A stretch of DNA of 64,000 bases from Rhodopseudomonas sp. (GTDB lineage Bacteria > Pseudomonadota > Alphaproteobacteria > Rhizobiales > Xanthobacteraceae), in NCBI GenBank assembly GCA_016124795.1, contig WGNB01000010.1, positions 1 to 64,000 on the forward strand, in the 5' to 3' direction. The notes under the pieces are model-generated. The model was given only the letters and a program-made list of their open reading frames with translations. It was not told the origin of the DNA and did no database searches. Shown here one piece after another: positions 1 through 9,158 of this stretch (position 1 is its first letter; each line of letters begins with the position of its first letter). The position numbers and the translations under genes are program-made.

Positions 1-174
1 ATAAACGACAACCTGCGCGCCCGCGGCGGATAACAGTTCGGCCTTCCAGGCCGCCGCGTGACTGCCGCCGGCAAGCACAGCGCGCCGCCCCTCGAGCGCC
101 AGAAACACCGGCAGCCGCGCCAGCTTGCTTATGCGCTCGGGCCGCGCTTCAAGCGGTTTGCGGGACACGGCCAT
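1..174 (-). CDS. cysG: Siroheme synthase, N-terminal part (cut by window edge)
   Basis: Reading frame on the minus strand starts at an ATG at 174 and runs off the left edge, so only about 58 residues are visible. They read as the start of the precorrin-2 dehydrogenase/ferrochelatase half of CysG: a short basic lead, then LPVFLALEGRRAVLAGG, the first strand and glycine turn of the NAD-binding fold. Siroheme is the cofactor of the nitrite reductase NirA encoded 4 kb upstream in the same direction. The start overlaps the end of nasA by 26 bp, so it is most likely the last visible gene of the nitrate assimilation operon. Whether the methyltransferase domain follows cannot be seen. Confidence 0.8.
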   Translation of the reverse strand, partial: MAVSRKPLEARPERISKLARLPVFLALEGRRAVLAGGSHAAAWKAELLSAAGAQVVVY

Positions 175-2842
175 CGCTCACAATCCTCTTCAATTCCGGC
201 AGGCACGAACCGCAATTGGTCCCCGCGCGCAAAGCCTTGCCGATCTCCTCGACATTGCCGGCCACGCCATCGGCCAACGCGGCACGAATTACATTCAGAC
301 CGACGCCGAAACAGGCACAGATCACGGGACCGGGATCGGCCAGCCCCTCGGTCGATTTGCCCGACAGCACGGCGCGGCGCTGCACCTCGCCCATGGTCTC
401 GGTTTCGAACATCAGCTTGACGGCGTCCCATTGCGGCGCGGCCTCGGCCGGCCCCACGAAAAGACAGCCGACGAATTTGCCATCGGCAAAGGCGGCCAAG
501 CGGTAGCTGCCGCGCGGCGTGTCGATATATTCGGCGATCTCGACATCCACGCCGAACAAAGCCGCCGCACGCTGCCGCCACACCTCCGGTCGATCATTGC
601 TGGCGATCAACAACCCCTCGCCGCCGGTGACGCACGCCCGCGCCCACCATGTTTCGGCCGGCATCGTCAGCCGCGCCCGCGACAACACGAAGCCGCGATA
701 AGCAAACGTCACCGGCGCGATCGCGACCGCCGTCGCCTTGGCTTCGGGCTGTCCGGAATGAGGATCGTTGGCCGGCGCCACCAGTGCCCCAATGCGCGCG
801 GACGACGCGGTCTCATCGCTCCAGTGAATCGGCGCGAACAGCGAACCGCGCTGCTGACCTTCGCTAAAGATCACCTTCAACACGCAAGCGCCGTGAACCG
901 ACGTCACACGCGCAAAGCCGCCCGGCGTCAGGCCCGACGCCGCCGCGTCGGCGGGATGGACCTCGACAAATGGCTCCGGCAAATGCGCGCCGAGCCGCGG
1001 GCTCAGGCCCGAGCGCGTCATCGTGTGCCACTGATCGCGAATGCGACCGGTGTTCAGCCGGAACGGAAACTCCGGCGATAACGGCGCTTCCGGACGCGGC
1101 GGTTCCGGTGGCAGCATCCGGGCCTTGCCGTCGGGCGTAAAGAACCGGCCGTCGGCAAAAAAGCGGCTCTCGTCCTTGATCGGGTTGACGCGCGCCGGCC
1201 ATTGCACCGGATCGAGCGCATTGAATTCGGCATCGCCGAGCGCCGCCAGCGAACCGATATCGAAATCGCGCGTGCCGTCATTCTCGAAAGCCGACAGCGC
1301 CGCGTGTTCGCGAAACACCTCGCCGACGCTCGCATATGGAAAGGCTTCGGCGAAACCGAGACGTTGCGCCACCTGGGTCACGATCCACCAGTCCGGCATC
1401 GCCTCGCCCGGCAGCGACAGGAACGAACGCTGACGCGAGATGCGACGTTCCGAATTGGTGACCGTGCCGTCCTTCTCGCCCCAGGCCGCCGCCGGCAGCA
1501 GCACCTGGGCATTGGCGTTGACCGTGTCATTGCTGACGACATTGTCCGAGATCACGAGCAGATCGAGTTTGCGCAGCGCATCGCGCACCGCGCTGGCGCG
1601 CGGCAGCGAAACCGCCGGATTGGTCGCCATCACCCACAGCGCCTTGATCTCGCCGCGGCCGATCGCATCGAACATCTGCACGGCTTTCAGGCCCTCGCGC
1701 TCGGCCATGTTCGGCGCATGCCAGAACCGGCCGACCCGGTCGATATCGACGGCCGTGAAATTCATGTGCGCGGCGAGCTGATTGGCCAGTCCGCCGACCT
1801 CACGGCCGCCCATCGCATTCGGTTGCCCGGTCAGCGACAGCGGCCCCATGCCGGGCCTGCCGATCCGGCCGGTGGCCAGATGACAATTGATGATGGTGGT
1901 GACCTTGTCGGTGCCCTGCGCCGACTGATTGACGCCCTGCGAAAAGCAGGTGACGACCTTCGACGTCGCCGTGAACAACGCGAAGAACGCCGCGACATCG
2001 GCCGGGGCCAGACCCGTGGCAATCGCCGTCGCCGCGACATCCGGCGCGATCTCGCGCGCCCGCGCCAAGGCCTCGGGCAAACCGTTGGTATGGCCGTCGA
2101 CATATTCATAATCGATCGACAAGGTATCGGCGAGATGGACCAGCAACCCGCAAAACAAGGCGGTGTCCATGCCCGGCGCGACCGACAGAAACAAGTCGGC
2201 ATCCTCGGCCGTCGCAGTGCGGCGCGGATCGATCACGATCAGTTTCGCGCCGCGTTCGCGCTTGTTGGCGACCATGCGCTGATACAGCACCGGATGGCAC
2301 CAGGCCGCATTCGAGCCGACCAATATGATAAGATCGGCCTGATCGAGATCGGCATAATTGCCGGGCACAGTGTCCGTACCGAAGACACGGCGATGCCCGG
2401 CCACCGACGAGGCCATGCACAGCCGCGAATTGGTGTCGACATTGGCCGAGCCGATGAAACCTTTCATCAGCTTGTTGGCGACGTAATAATCCTCGGTCAG
2501 CAATTGACCGGACAGATAGAACGCAACCGAATCCTTGCCGTGGCGCGCGATGGTGCTGGCAAAGCCCTCCGCCACCCGATCGAGCGCCACGTCCCAGGAA
2601 GCGCGCGCCATCGTGCCGTCGGACTGGCGCAGCATCGGGTTGAGCAGACGCGAACCGAGCGCCAAGGTTTCGCCAAGCGCGGACCCCTTCGAGCACAGCC
2701 GCCCGAAATTCGCCGGATGATCGGGATCGCCGACAATCACCGCGCCGCCGCGCCCGTCCGGCTTGGCCAGCACGCCGCAACCGACGCCGCAGTAAGGACA
2801 CGTCGTCCGAATCGCCGGCGGATGCTGGGCGGGCGCGTTCAT
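149..2842 (-). CDS. nasA: Assimilatory nitrate reductase catalytic subunit
   Basis: Cytoplasmic molybdenum (bis-MGD) enzyme reducing nitrate to nitrite; 897 residues. Near the N-terminus CPYCGVGC gives the [4Fe-4S] ligands, followed by the molybdopterin oxidoreductase body and the dinucleotide-binding domain. The C-terminal 60 residues carry a BFD-like [2Fe-2S] motif (CACFGV then CGSC), the usual NasA electron entry module. The ATG at 2842 shares one base with the stop of the preceding gene (TGATG), so translation is probably coupled; a TTG one codon earlier is less likely. It is downstream of nirA and the reductase genes and is followed by cysG. Expression is expected to depend on the NasT-controlled leader before nrtA. 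Confidence 0.93.
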   Translation of the reverse strand: MNAPAQHPPAIRTTCPYCGVGCGVLAKPDGRGGAVIVGDPDHPANFGRLCSKGSALGETLALGSRLLNPMLRQSDGTMARASWDVALDRVAEGFASTIARHGKDSVAFYLSGQLLTEDYYVANKLMKGFIGSANVDTNSRLCMASSVAGHRRVFGTDTVPGNYADLDQADLIILVGSNAAWCHPVLYQRMVANKRERGAKLIVIDPRRTATAEDADLFLSVAPGMDTALFCGLLVHLADTLSIDYEYVDGHTNGLPEALARAREIAPDVAATAIATGLAPADVAAFFALFTATSKVVTCFSQGVNQSAQGTDKVTTIINCHLATGRIGRPGMGPLSLTGQPNAMGGREVGGLANQLAAHMNFTAVDIDRVGRFWHAPNMAEREGLKAVQMFDAIGRGEIKALWVMATNPAVSLPRASAVRDALRKLDLLVISDNVVSNDTVNANAQVLLPAAAWGEKDGTVTNSERRISRQRSFLSLPGEAMPDWWIVTQVAQRLGFAEAFPYASVGEVFREHAALSAFENDGTRDFDIGSLAALGDAEFNALDPVQWPARVNPIKDESRFFADGRFFTPDGKARMLPPEPPRPEAPLSPEFPFRLNTGRIRDQWHTMTRSGLSPRLGAHLPEPFVEVHPADAAASGLTPGGFARVTSVHGACVLKVIFSEGQQRGSLFAPIHWSDETASSARIGALVAPANDPHSGQPEAKATAVAIAPVTFAYRGFVLSRARLTMPAETWWARACVTGGEGLLIASNDRPEVWRQRAAALFGVDVEIAEYIDTPRGSYRLAAFADGKFVGCLFVGPAEAAPQWDAVKLMFETETMGEVQRRAVLSGKSTEGLADPGPVICACFGVGLNVIRAALADGVAGNVEEIGKALRAGTNCGSCLPELKRIVSDGRVPQTA

Positions 2843-4455
2843 CAATAGACGTCCTGCTGATAGCGGCCCTTTTTCTTCAGGTCGGTGACGAAGGCGCTGG
2901 CTTCTTCCAGTGAACGCGCGCCATGCGCGGCCACGATTTCGACCAGCGCCAGTTCGACATCCTTGGCCATGCGTTTGGCGTCGCCGCAGACATAAATGTG
3001 CGCACCTTCGGTGAGCCAGGCCCAGAGATCGCGGCCGGAATCGCGCATACGGTCCTGCACGTAAATCTTCTCGTCGCCGTCGCGCGACCAGGCCAGCATC
3101 AACCGCGTCAGGTGGCCGCTGCTGCGCATCGCCTTGAGCTCGTCCTCATACAGGAAATCGCAATCCGACTTTTGATGGCCGAAGAACAGCCAGTTGCGGC
3201 CCGGCGCCTTGTCGGCCAACCGGTCCTGAAGAAAGGCGCGGAACGGCGCGACGCCGGTGCCGGGGCCGATCATGATGACGGGCACATTGGGATCGGCCGG
3301 CAAGGCAAAGGCATGCGCCTTCTGCACATAAGCCTTCAGCACGGCGCCGGGCTCGATGCGCTCGGCCAGCATGGTCGAACAGACGCCGAGACGCTGACGA
3401 TCCTTGATCTTGTAACGCACGGTATCGACCGTCAGCGTCACCCGGCCCGGCACCGTCTTGGGCGACGACGAGATCGAATAGAGTCGCGGCTGTAACGGAT
3501 CGAGCGCTTCGATGAAAGCTTCCGGATCGGGCCGGATGCCGGGAAACTTTTCGATTGCCGCCAGCACGTCGAGCGTTTCGGCATCGCCGTCGGGATCGTC
3601 ACCGTTCGACAGCAACCGCGCTTTCTGCCGGCGCTCGCCGCCGGTGATGTAGGAGAACAGCTGGAACAGCATATCGGGCGCCGGCGACAACGACACGCCG
3701 TCGATCAGCACTTCGCGCAAGGTGCGTTCGCCGATCGGAAAATCGGCCGGCGCGTCGAGCGCCTTGATGATCGCATCGGCGAGCCCCGGATCGTTCTGCG
3801 GAAACAGGCCGAAGGCATCGCCAACCGTATAGTCGATCCCCGAGCCGCTGAGATCGAACTCGACGTGCCAAGTCTCCTTCTGCGAACCGGGCTTGTTGAG
3901 CAATGTACGCGACAGCACTTTCGCGAACGACGGATTATCGCGCGACGTGCCAGGCGCCGCGGTTGTCGCAACGGCGGTCGGCGCGGCAGCCGGCGCGGCG
4001 GCCGGTTTCGGCGCGCTTTTAAGCTCCTCGGCCAGCGCCTTGACCATGCGGGCGGTTTCCTTGCCGCCGGGGACGCACAGGTTCAACCGTTCTTCGGCGC
4101 CGGACACGATCGCGCCGGAGTAGTTCTTGCAGTCGTAGCCGCACTGGCCGCAATCCTGCTGCGCCATCGCCGCCATCATCTTCCAGCGCAGCGGCTTGTC
4201 GGCGGCCAGCTTCATGCGCTCGGCAATCGGCAAAGTCTGGTCGTGCCACGGCGCGCCACCGTCATCGTCTTCCGGATTGGGCGCACCGCCAGCCATCAAG
4301 GCCGCATTCTGGTCGCCACTCAGCGCCGTCACATCAGCACTGTCGAGCGAAATCAGACCGGCGAAAAAACCGTTCAGCCAGCTTCGCTGCTCGGCGGTGA
4401 ACGGCGCGGTCTCCGGCACCAGCGACGGGATAGGCGGGGTCACGTTCTGGCTCAT
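2842..4455 (-). CDS. FeS-cluster/FNR-type electron-transfer flavoprotein (CysJ-like, no flavodoxin domain)
   Basis: 537 residues. The C-terminal two thirds match the FAD/NADPH part of sulfite reductase flavoprotein (RLYSISSSP for FAD, GPGTGVAPFRAF and YVCGDA for NADP binding). The usual N-terminal FMN flavodoxin domain is absent. Instead residues 102-127 hold C-x2-C-x3-C-x17-C ending CVPGG, similar to the small FeS domain of RnfB and corrinoid FeS proteins. An alanine-rich linker joins the two. It lies between nirA (4-bp overlap) and nasA (1-bp overlap), so it probably passes electrons from NADPH to nitrite and/or nitrate reductase rather than to sulfite reductase. Databases would likely call it sulfite reductase subunit alpha; the partner is inferred from position only. 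Confidence 0.75.
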   Translation of the reverse strand: MSQNVTPPIPSLVPETAPFTAEQRSWLNGFFAGLISLDSADVTALSGDQNAALMAGGAPNPEDDDGGAPWHDQTLPIAERMKLAADKPLRWKMMAAMAQQDCGQCGYDCKNYSGAIVSGAEERLNLCVPGGKETARMVKALAEELKSAPKPAAAPAAAPTAVATTAAPGTSRDNPSFAKVLSRTLLNKPGSQKETWHVEFDLSGSGIDYTVGDAFGLFPQNDPGLADAIIKALDAPADFPIGERTLREVLIDGVSLSPAPDMLFQLFSYITGGERRQKARLLSNGDDPDGDAETLDVLAAIEKFPGIRPDPEAFIEALDPLQPRLYSISSSPKTVPGRVTLTVDTVRYKIKDRQRLGVCSTMLAERIEPGAVLKAYVQKAHAFALPADPNVPVIMIGPGTGVAPFRAFLQDRLADKAPGRNWLFFGHQKSDCDFLYEDELKAMRSSGHLTRLMLAWSRDGDEKIYVQDRMRDSGRDLWAWLTEGAHIYVCGDAKRMAKDVELALVEIVAAHGARSLEEASAFVTDLKKKGRYQQDVY

Positions 4456-6215
4456 ACTAGCGCCTCGGCGTCGAACATGCCTTTCAGCGCGTCGATCTCA
4501 TGACGGCGCGAGAAAGCGAGAAAGGTTTCATCGGCGCCGGCGCGATTCGCCAGATAGCCTTTCAGCATTCGCTCGACGGTGCGCGGCACGTCCTCGGCCT
4601 TGACGTCGCGGTAAATGTCACGGGCCAGCCCGACATCGACACCAAAGCCGCCGCCGACCAGAACGTGATAGCCCTCGACCGGATCGGCATCCTCGCCGAC
4701 ATCCACCTTGCACGCGAGCAAGCCGATATCGCCGATGTAATGCTGCGCGCAGGAATGATGACAACCGGTCAGATGAATATTCACCGGGCCGTCGAGCGAT
4801 ACGCGCGGCTCGCACCATTGAGCGATCGCTTCGGCGTCTTCCTTGGTGTGGGCGGCGGCGAAGCGGCAGCCGGTCGCGCCGGTACAGGCGATCAAGCCCG
4901 TCCGCAACGCGCTTGCTTTCGTCGCCAAACCAAGCTGCTTGATCGCGGCAACCGCAAGCGCGACATTGGCGTCAGCGACGCCGGAGATCAGCAAGTTCTG
5001 CCAAACCGTCAACCGGATGTCGCCATCGCCGAGATCGGCGGCGATCCTGGCGAGCCCGCGCATCTGATCGGTCGACATCCTGCCGACCGGAAATACCACG
5101 CCGATCCAGTTGAGGCCCGGCTGCTTTTGCGGATGCACGCCGATATGAGCGGAGCGGTCATAGACCGGGCGTGGCGCGATGGCGTCAGCCGGCACCTTGA
5201 CCAAGGGCCGCCCCAGTTTCTCCTCGACCAATCCCAAAAACTTGTCGAAGCCAAAAGCATCGAGCACATATTTCAGCCGAGCCTTCAGCCGGTCGGTGCG
5301 GTCGCCATGCTCAATAAAAACCCGCACGATGGCATCGGCGACCTTCGTCGCCTCCTCGGGCTCGACGATGACTCCGGTATCGCGGGCAAAATCCTTGTGA
5401 CCGGTAATGCCGCCCAGAGCGAGACGAAACCAGACGCCGGGCTCGACGCCGAAGCCGTCCTTCACCTCGACCGCCTGAAAACCGATATCGTTGGTGTCTT
5501 CGAGCACAGGAATGCGGCCGGCACCGTCGAATCCGACGTTGAACTTGCGCGGCAGACCGTAAAGCGCGCGCTCGTTCAGGATATGGAAATGCCACTCCCG
5601 CGCATAAGGCCGGGTGTCGATCAATTCCTGCGGATCGATGCCGGCCGTCGGCGTGCCGGTGACGTTGCGGATGTTGTCGGCACCGGAACCGCGCGAGGCA
5701 AGCCCCAGGTCCATGATGCCTTCGACGACATCGACCGCATGCTTCGGCTCGATCTCACGGATCTGAAAATTGGCGCGGGTCGTGACATGGCTATATCCGC
5801 CGGCGCAACGGTCGGTGAGATCGGCCAGCCCCGCCATCTGCCAATGATTAAGAATACCGTTCGGAATCCGCAACCGACACATATAGGACGATTGCGCCGG
5901 CGCGACGTAGAACAGCCCGTAGTAGCGCCAGCGAAAATTGTCGGCCGGCTTCGGTGCCTCGTTGGCGCGCGCCTGCGCCTTGAGCCGTTCATAGGCATCG
6001 AACGGATGTTCTTCGCGTTTGAATTTCTCCGGATCGGACAATTTGCCGCCGCCGGCCACCGTACGATCCTGCGCCTTGATATGAACGGCATCCGGACCGG
6101 TCGGCTCGCCGACAAGCCCGGCCGGCATCTGACCGCGCGCGGCGCGCGCCGCCGTCAGCCCGGAGGCAAAACCTTCAAGGTAACGCTTTTGATCGGGACT
6201 GAAGTCGCTCGACAT
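4452..6215 (-). CDS. nirA: Assimilatory nitrite reductase (siroheme, ferredoxin-type)
   Basis: Reduces nitrite to ammonium with six electrons; 587 residues, the usual length for NirA. Two nitrite/sulfite reductase repeats are visible. The siroheme-[4Fe-4S] ligands are C444, C450 (C-x5-C) and C485, C489 (C-x3-C, TGCHHSC). The protein has no NAD(P)H or FAD domain, so it needs external electrons, presumably from the FAD reductase upstream and the FeS/FNR protein downstream. The ATG at 6215 is 6 bp after the FAD reductase gene; its stop overlaps the next start by 4 bp. A sulfite reductase hemoprotein would look similar, but the neighbours favour nitrite. Confidence 0.9.
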   Translation of the reverse strand: MSSDFSPDQKRYLEGFASGLTAARAARGQMPAGLVGEPTGPDAVHIKAQDRTVAGGGKLSDPEKFKREEHPFDAYERLKAQARANEAPKPADNFRWRYYGLFYVAPAQSSYMCRLRIPNGILNHWQMAGLADLTDRCAGGYSHVTTRANFQIREIEPKHAVDVVEGIMDLGLASRGSGADNIRNVTGTPTAGIDPQELIDTRPYAREWHFHILNERALYGLPRKFNVGFDGAGRIPVLEDTNDIGFQAVEVKDGFGVEPGVWFRLALGGITGHKDFARDTGVIVEPEEATKVADAIVRVFIEHGDRTDRLKARLKYVLDAFGFDKFLGLVEEKLGRPLVKVPADAIAPRPVYDRSAHIGVHPQKQPGLNWIGVVFPVGRMSTDQMRGLARIAADLGDGDIRLTVWQNLLISGVADANVALAVAAIKQLGLATKASALRTGLIACTGATGCRFAAAHTKEDAEAIAQWCEPRVSLDGPVNIHLTGCHHSCAQHYIGDIGLLACKVDVGEDADPVEGYHVLVGGGFGVDVGLARDIYRDVKAEDVPRTVERMLKGYLANRAGADETFLAFSRRHEIDALKGMFDAEALV

Positions 6216-6221
6216 AATGCC

Positions 6222-7451
6222 TCACGCTGCCAATTCTTTAGGGTGGGACCGCTCGACAAAGGCGCGGCCAAACATCAGATCGTCGCGGATACCTGCAATC
6301 GAGGAGCCCGCGCGGATGAGTTCGAGATACCAAAGCCCGTCAACGGTATCGCCGAACAACACCGCGCCGACCAGCTTGCCGTCCGCGATCACCAGTTTCT
6401 TGTAACTGCCAAGGCCGGCATCGCTGAATTCGACGATCTCGGTGCCGGGCGCGCCGATAAAGTCGCCGGCGGAAAAAACGTCAACGCCAGAAACCTTAAG
6501 GTTGGTCGCCATCACGCTGCCGTCGTAACGCGCGTCTTCACCGGCAAGGCGTGACGCCAATACACGCGCCTGCTCATAGGCCGGTTCGACAAGGCCGTAG
6601 CAAATGCCGCGATGCTCGGCGCATTCGCCGATCGCGAAAATGCCAGCCTTGCTCGTGGTCATATGGTCGTCGACAACGATACCGCGGCCGACCTGAAGAC
6701 CGGCGGCAGCGGCAAGATCGGCGTTGGCGCGAATGCCGGCGGCCACCACGACCAAATCGGCTGGCAATTCGCGTCCGTCTTTCAGCGCGACCGCCTCGGC
6801 GCGTTGATGACCCTTGATCGCGGCCGTTTCAGCATTCAACAGCACCGCGATACCCTTGGCCTCAACCGCCGCCTTGAGTAAGGCCGAGGCGCGGGCATCC
6901 AACTGGCGCTCCATCAGCCGGTCCATCAAATGCACGACCGTCACCTGCAACCCCGCCTTCGCCAGACCGTAAGCGGCTTCGAGCCCAAGCAGGCCGCCGC
7001 CGATCACCACCGCCTGACGGTGCGTTTCGGCCGCTTTCTCGATGGCGGCGACGTCGGTGAGGTCGCGAAACGTCATCACGCCCGGCAAGTCCATACCCGG
7101 CACGTTCAGACGGATCGCCCGAGACCCGGTCGCCAGCACCAGTTTGGTGAAAGGCAAGGTCGCGCCATTGGCAAGCCGGACGCGGCGAATATCGCTATCG
7201 ACCGCCACCGCACGCTGGCCGACCATCAGAGTGACACCATGCGCACGCCACCATTGCGCCGGCTTCAACTCGATCTCGCCCTGCGATACCTCGCGCGCCA
7301 GCACCGACGACAACAGCACGCGGTTATAGGCCAGCCGCGGCTCCTCGCCGATGACGGCAACCGCGTAACGGCCGAGCGCGCGCCGGCTCAGTTCCTCGAC
7401 CAGCCGCACCGTGGCCATGCCGTTCCCGATAATAACGAGTGGTTCACTCAT
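6222..7451 (-). CDS. NAD(P)/FAD-dependent oxidoreductase of the nitrate operon (NirB N-terminus-like)
   Basis: 409 residues from the ATG at 7451, 7 bp after nrtCD. Two dinucleotide folds are visible: IIGNGMA at the N-terminus for FAD and VVIGGGLLGLEAA in the middle for NAD(P)H, then the FAD-contacting IFAIGECAEH segment. This matches the rubredoxin reductase/NirB N-terminal family. Standing alone, without NirB's BFD and siroheme parts, it is probably the electron donor to NasA or NirA in the cytoplasm. The C-terminal region (GLGSYKKLVI, LVGAVLFGDT) is typical of the NirB-type subfamily. Exact acceptor is inferred. Confidence 0.85.
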   Translation of the reverse strand: MSEPLVIIGNGMATVRLVEELSRRALGRYAVAVIGEEPRLAYNRVLLSSVLAREVSQGEIELKPAQWWRAHGVTLMVGQRAVAVDSDIRRVRLANGATLPFTKLVLATGSRAIRLNVPGMDLPGVMTFRDLTDVAAIEKAAETHRQAVVIGGGLLGLEAAYGLAKAGLQVTVVHLMDRLMERQLDARASALLKAAVEAKGIAVLLNAETAAIKGHQRAEAVALKDGRELPADLVVVAAGIRANADLAAAAGLQVGRGIVVDDHMTTSKAGIFAIGECAEHRGICYGLVEPAYEQARVLASRLAGEDARYDGSVMATNLKVSGVDVFSAGDFIGAPGTEIVEFSDAGLGSYKKLVIADGKLVGAVLFGDTVDGLWYLELIRAGSSIAGIRDDLMFGRAFVERSHPKELAA

Positions 7452-7458
7452 AATGTGA

Positions 7459-9153
7459 CTAGGCCGCCGCTGATTTCGGCTTGGCGCGCGCGCCGGCGCC
7501 ATGTTCGTAGTCTTCCAGGAAGGTCAGCAATTCCTGACGATATTCGTAGTAGCGCGGATGCTCGAGCAGTGAACGGCGGGTCCGCGGCCGCGCGATATCG
7601 ACGTCCATAATCTTGCCGATACGGGCGTTCGGCCCGTTGGTCATCATCACCACACGGTCGGCCAGCAGAATGGCCTCATCGACATCGTGGGTGACGCAGA
7701 TCGCGGTCACCTGCGTGCGCGACCACACCTCCATCAGCACTTCCTGCAATTCCCAGCGCGTCAGCGAGTCGAGCATTCCGAACGGCTCATCGAGCAGCAG
7801 AAGCTTGGGCGAGATCGCAAAAGCCCGCGCGATACCGACCCGCTGCTTCATGCCGTTCGACAGATCCGATGCGCGCTTGTCCATGGCATCGCCCAAACCG
7901 ACGCGCGACAGATAATAGTCGACGATATCGGTCCGCTCGGCCTTCGAGACTTGCGGGAAGACCCGCTCGACGCCAAGCGCGACGTTCTCGCGCGCGGTCA
8001 TCCACGGCAACAGCGATGGCGACTGGAACACCACGGCGCGGTCCGGCCCCGCCGCCGTGACCTCTTTATTGTCGAGCACGATGCCGCCGCCGCTGACGTC
8101 CTGCAAGCCGGCGATCATCGACAACACGGTCGATTTGCCGCAACCCGAATGGCCGATCAGCGAGACGAACTCGCCTTTCTTCATCAGAAGATCGAAGCCG
8201 TCGACCACCGTCAACGGCCCCTTCGGCGTGGGATATGTCTTCTTGACCTCATAGAATTCGACATAGCGTTGATCGAAGGGCGTCTCTGCCGCGTCGCGAT
8301 AAGCGCGCGGCGGCCCATTGTCGAAACGCACCGGCACCACATTGGGCAAGACCCGCGTGTCCTCGATGGCCGCGCCGCGCCTGATGCCGGCATCCATCAG
8401 ATATTGCGTGATCGCCGCGCGCAACTTCTTGTAAGCCGCACTGTCATTCATCGCAGAACGGTCGCGCGGCCGCTCGAACGGCACGCGAAACTCCGGACCG
8501 AAGCTGGCGTCCGGTCCGGGATTGAGCGGAATGATGCGGTCGGCGAGCAGAATCGCTTCATCGACATCGTTAGTGATCAGCACCACCGTTTTCTTTTCCT
8601 GCGACCAGATATCCTCGATCTCGGTCTGCAATTTGGCGCGCGTCAGCGCATCGAGCGCCGAAAGCGGCTCATCGAGCAACAGCACTTCCGGATGCATCGC
8701 CAGGGCCCGCGCCACCGCGACGCGCTGGCGCATGCCGCCCGACAATTCGGCAGGCTTGCGGTCGGCGGCGTGGCTTAATCCCACCATCTTGATGTAGCGC
8801 GCGGTGCGTTCGTCACGTTCGGCTTGCGGCGCAGCCCGCATCACCGCGTCGACGGCCAACGCGATGTTGCCGCGCACCGACAGCCACGGCATCAGCGAAT
8901 AACTCTGGAACACCACGCCGCGTTCCGGGCCGGGCTCGCTCACCGGCTGACTCTTGAAAACCACCTCGCCGCCGTCCGGCCTGGTCAGGCCGGCCATCAG
9001 GCTGATCAGCGTGGTCTTGCCCGAACCGGAAAAGCCGACGATGGCGACAAACTCACCGTCTTCGACCGACAAGGATACATCCTTCAGCACATTGGTACGG
9101 GCATCGCCTTCGCCGAAATGCTTCGACACCGCTTTGAGTTCAAGGATCGGCAT
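7459..9153 (-). CDS. nrtCD: Nitrate ABC transporter ATPase, two fused ATPase domains
   Basis: 564 residues with two complete ABC domains. Domain 1 (about residues 1-240): Walker A GFSGSGKTT, signature LSGGMRQR, Walker B VLLLDEP. Domain 2 (about 310-550): GHSGCGKST, LSNGMKQR, LLLLDEP. Both sit inside the cytoplasm and energise NrtB. In domain 1 the switch histidine is replaced: the sequence reads LITNDVDEA, where domain 2 has CVTHDVDEA, so the first site may be regulatory or slow. Cyanobacterial NrtC is an ATPase fused to a binding domain, whereas here two ATPases are fused. Starts 5 bp after nrtB. Confidence 0.88.
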   Translation of the reverse strand: MPILELKAVSKHFGEGDARTNVLKDVSLSVEDGEFVAIVGFSGSGKTTLISLMAGLTRPDGGEVVFKSQPVSEPGPERGVVFQSYSLMPWLSVRGNIALAVDAVMRAAPQAERDERTARYIKMVGLSHAADRKPAELSGGMRQRVAVARALAMHPEVLLLDEPLSALDALTRAKLQTEIEDIWSQEKKTVVLITNDVDEAILLADRIIPLNPGPDASFGPEFRVPFERPRDRSAMNDSAAYKKLRAAITQYLMDAGIRRGAAIEDTRVLPNVVPVRFDNGPPRAYRDAAETPFDQRYVEFYEVKKTYPTPKGPLTVVDGFDLLMKKGEFVSLIGHSGCGKSTVLSMIAGLQDVSGGGIVLDNKEVTAAGPDRAVVFQSPSLLPWMTARENVALGVERVFPQVSKAERTDIVDYYLSRVGLGDAMDKRASDLSNGMKQRVGIARAFAISPKLLLLDEPFGMLDSLTRWELQEVLMEVWSRTQVTAICVTHDVDEAILLADRVVMMTNGPNARIGKIMDVDIARPRTRRSLLEHPRYYEYRQELLTFLEDYEHGAGARAKPKSAAA

Positions 9154-9158
9154 GTCGA

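Noticed and set aside
1202-2848. Long open frame on the plus strand opposite nasA (548 codons)
   Set aside because: Antisense shadow of a GC-rich gene; low-complexity, arginine/histidine-rich product without family features. nasA is certain in this interval.
4500-6554. 684-codon plus-strand frame opposite nirA
   Set aside because: Mirror frame of codons in nirA and the FAD reductase; no domain resemblance and no ribosome binding site.
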